Below, one piece after another: positions 35,430-35,437 of a stretch of DNA of 35,437 nucleotides (positions are counted from its first letter, which is position 1; each line of letters opens with the position of its first letter). Position numbers and translations under genes: made by a program. The notes below the pieces were generated by a model. The model made no database searches and was not told the origin of the DNA. It saw only the letters and a list, made by a program, of their open reading frames with translations. Source of the stretch: an uncultured Acetatifactor sp. (lineage in GTDB: Bacteria > Bacillota > Clostridia > Lachnospirales > Lachnospiraceae); contig CANREV010000032.1 of assembly GCA_947629645.1 (NCBI GenBank), forward strand, positions 1 to 35,437, read 5' to 3'.

Positions 35430-35437
35430 GAGGAGGT
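35430..35437 (+). promoter_or_regulatory. Shine-Dalgarno site of the next gene at the window edge
   Basis: The window ends in GAGGAGGT, a full ribosome-binding sequence, so a plus-strand gene probably starts a few bases beyond. The 77 bases between carB and it contain no clear terminator, so the next gene may be cotranscribed with carAB. Confidence 0.55.

Noticed and set aside
1..35437. CRISPR arrays and rRNA genes
   Set aside because: No regularly spaced repeats with unique spacers and no rRNA-like sequence seen.

Overview
The window looks like a chromosomal segment of a Lachnospiraceae-type Clostridium (Bacillota). The basis is Gram-positive Shine-Dalgarno sites on nearly every gene, a one-chain clostridial-type PurL with a C-terminal glutaminase, a ClpC/RadA pair, a tRNA-Trp with no encoded CCA, and several small proteins of a kind typical of that family. 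Species cannot be named from this sequence.

Positions 1-3163 are visibly more AT-rich and form a graveyard of mobile DNA. They hold an intact tyrosine recombinase (minus strand), a probable transposase fragment, a scrap of a gene translationally coupled to a Fic-domain protein with a changed active site, and a decayed Tn916-type integrase. The accessory DNA ends next to pyrE.

From 3164 the core genome runs almost entirely on the plus strand: pyrE, two small membrane proteins, an M29-type metallopeptidase with a long N-terminal extension, the purE-purM-purN-purD cluster, a zinc-ribbon/HTH protein, an SH3 membrane protein with a 17-residue tandem repeat, a YtrA-like GntR regulator with clpC, a small conserved protein, radA, a MATE transporter and tRNA-Trp with its own promoter and terminator.

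Between 19554 and 22458 the layout changes. A small plus-strand gene meets a large minus-strand gene (cyclic-nucleotide-binding fold plus a long unknown region). Between them lie a 13-bp hairpin and a nested, multi-stem foldback element at about 19797-19966. The minus-strand gene diverges from a 155-residue unknown protein, followed by a TetR regulator. Beyond a strong terminator lie two adjacent AstE/aspartoacylase-like proteins of identical length. The first keeps its zinc ligands; the second has lost all of them and looks like a pseudoenzyme.

The last part is purL (behind an unusual array of 14-16 bp repeats), a degenerate-EAL/HDOD protein, then carA-carB. The core of the window is thus de novo nucleotide synthesis: purE, M, N, D and L for purines and pyrE with carAB for pyrimidines, interleaved with protein quality control (clpC) and DNA repair (radA). 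The best candidates for undescribed biology are the enzyme/pseudoenzyme pair, the foldback element, the cNMP-fold protein with its divergent partner, and the Fic remnant.
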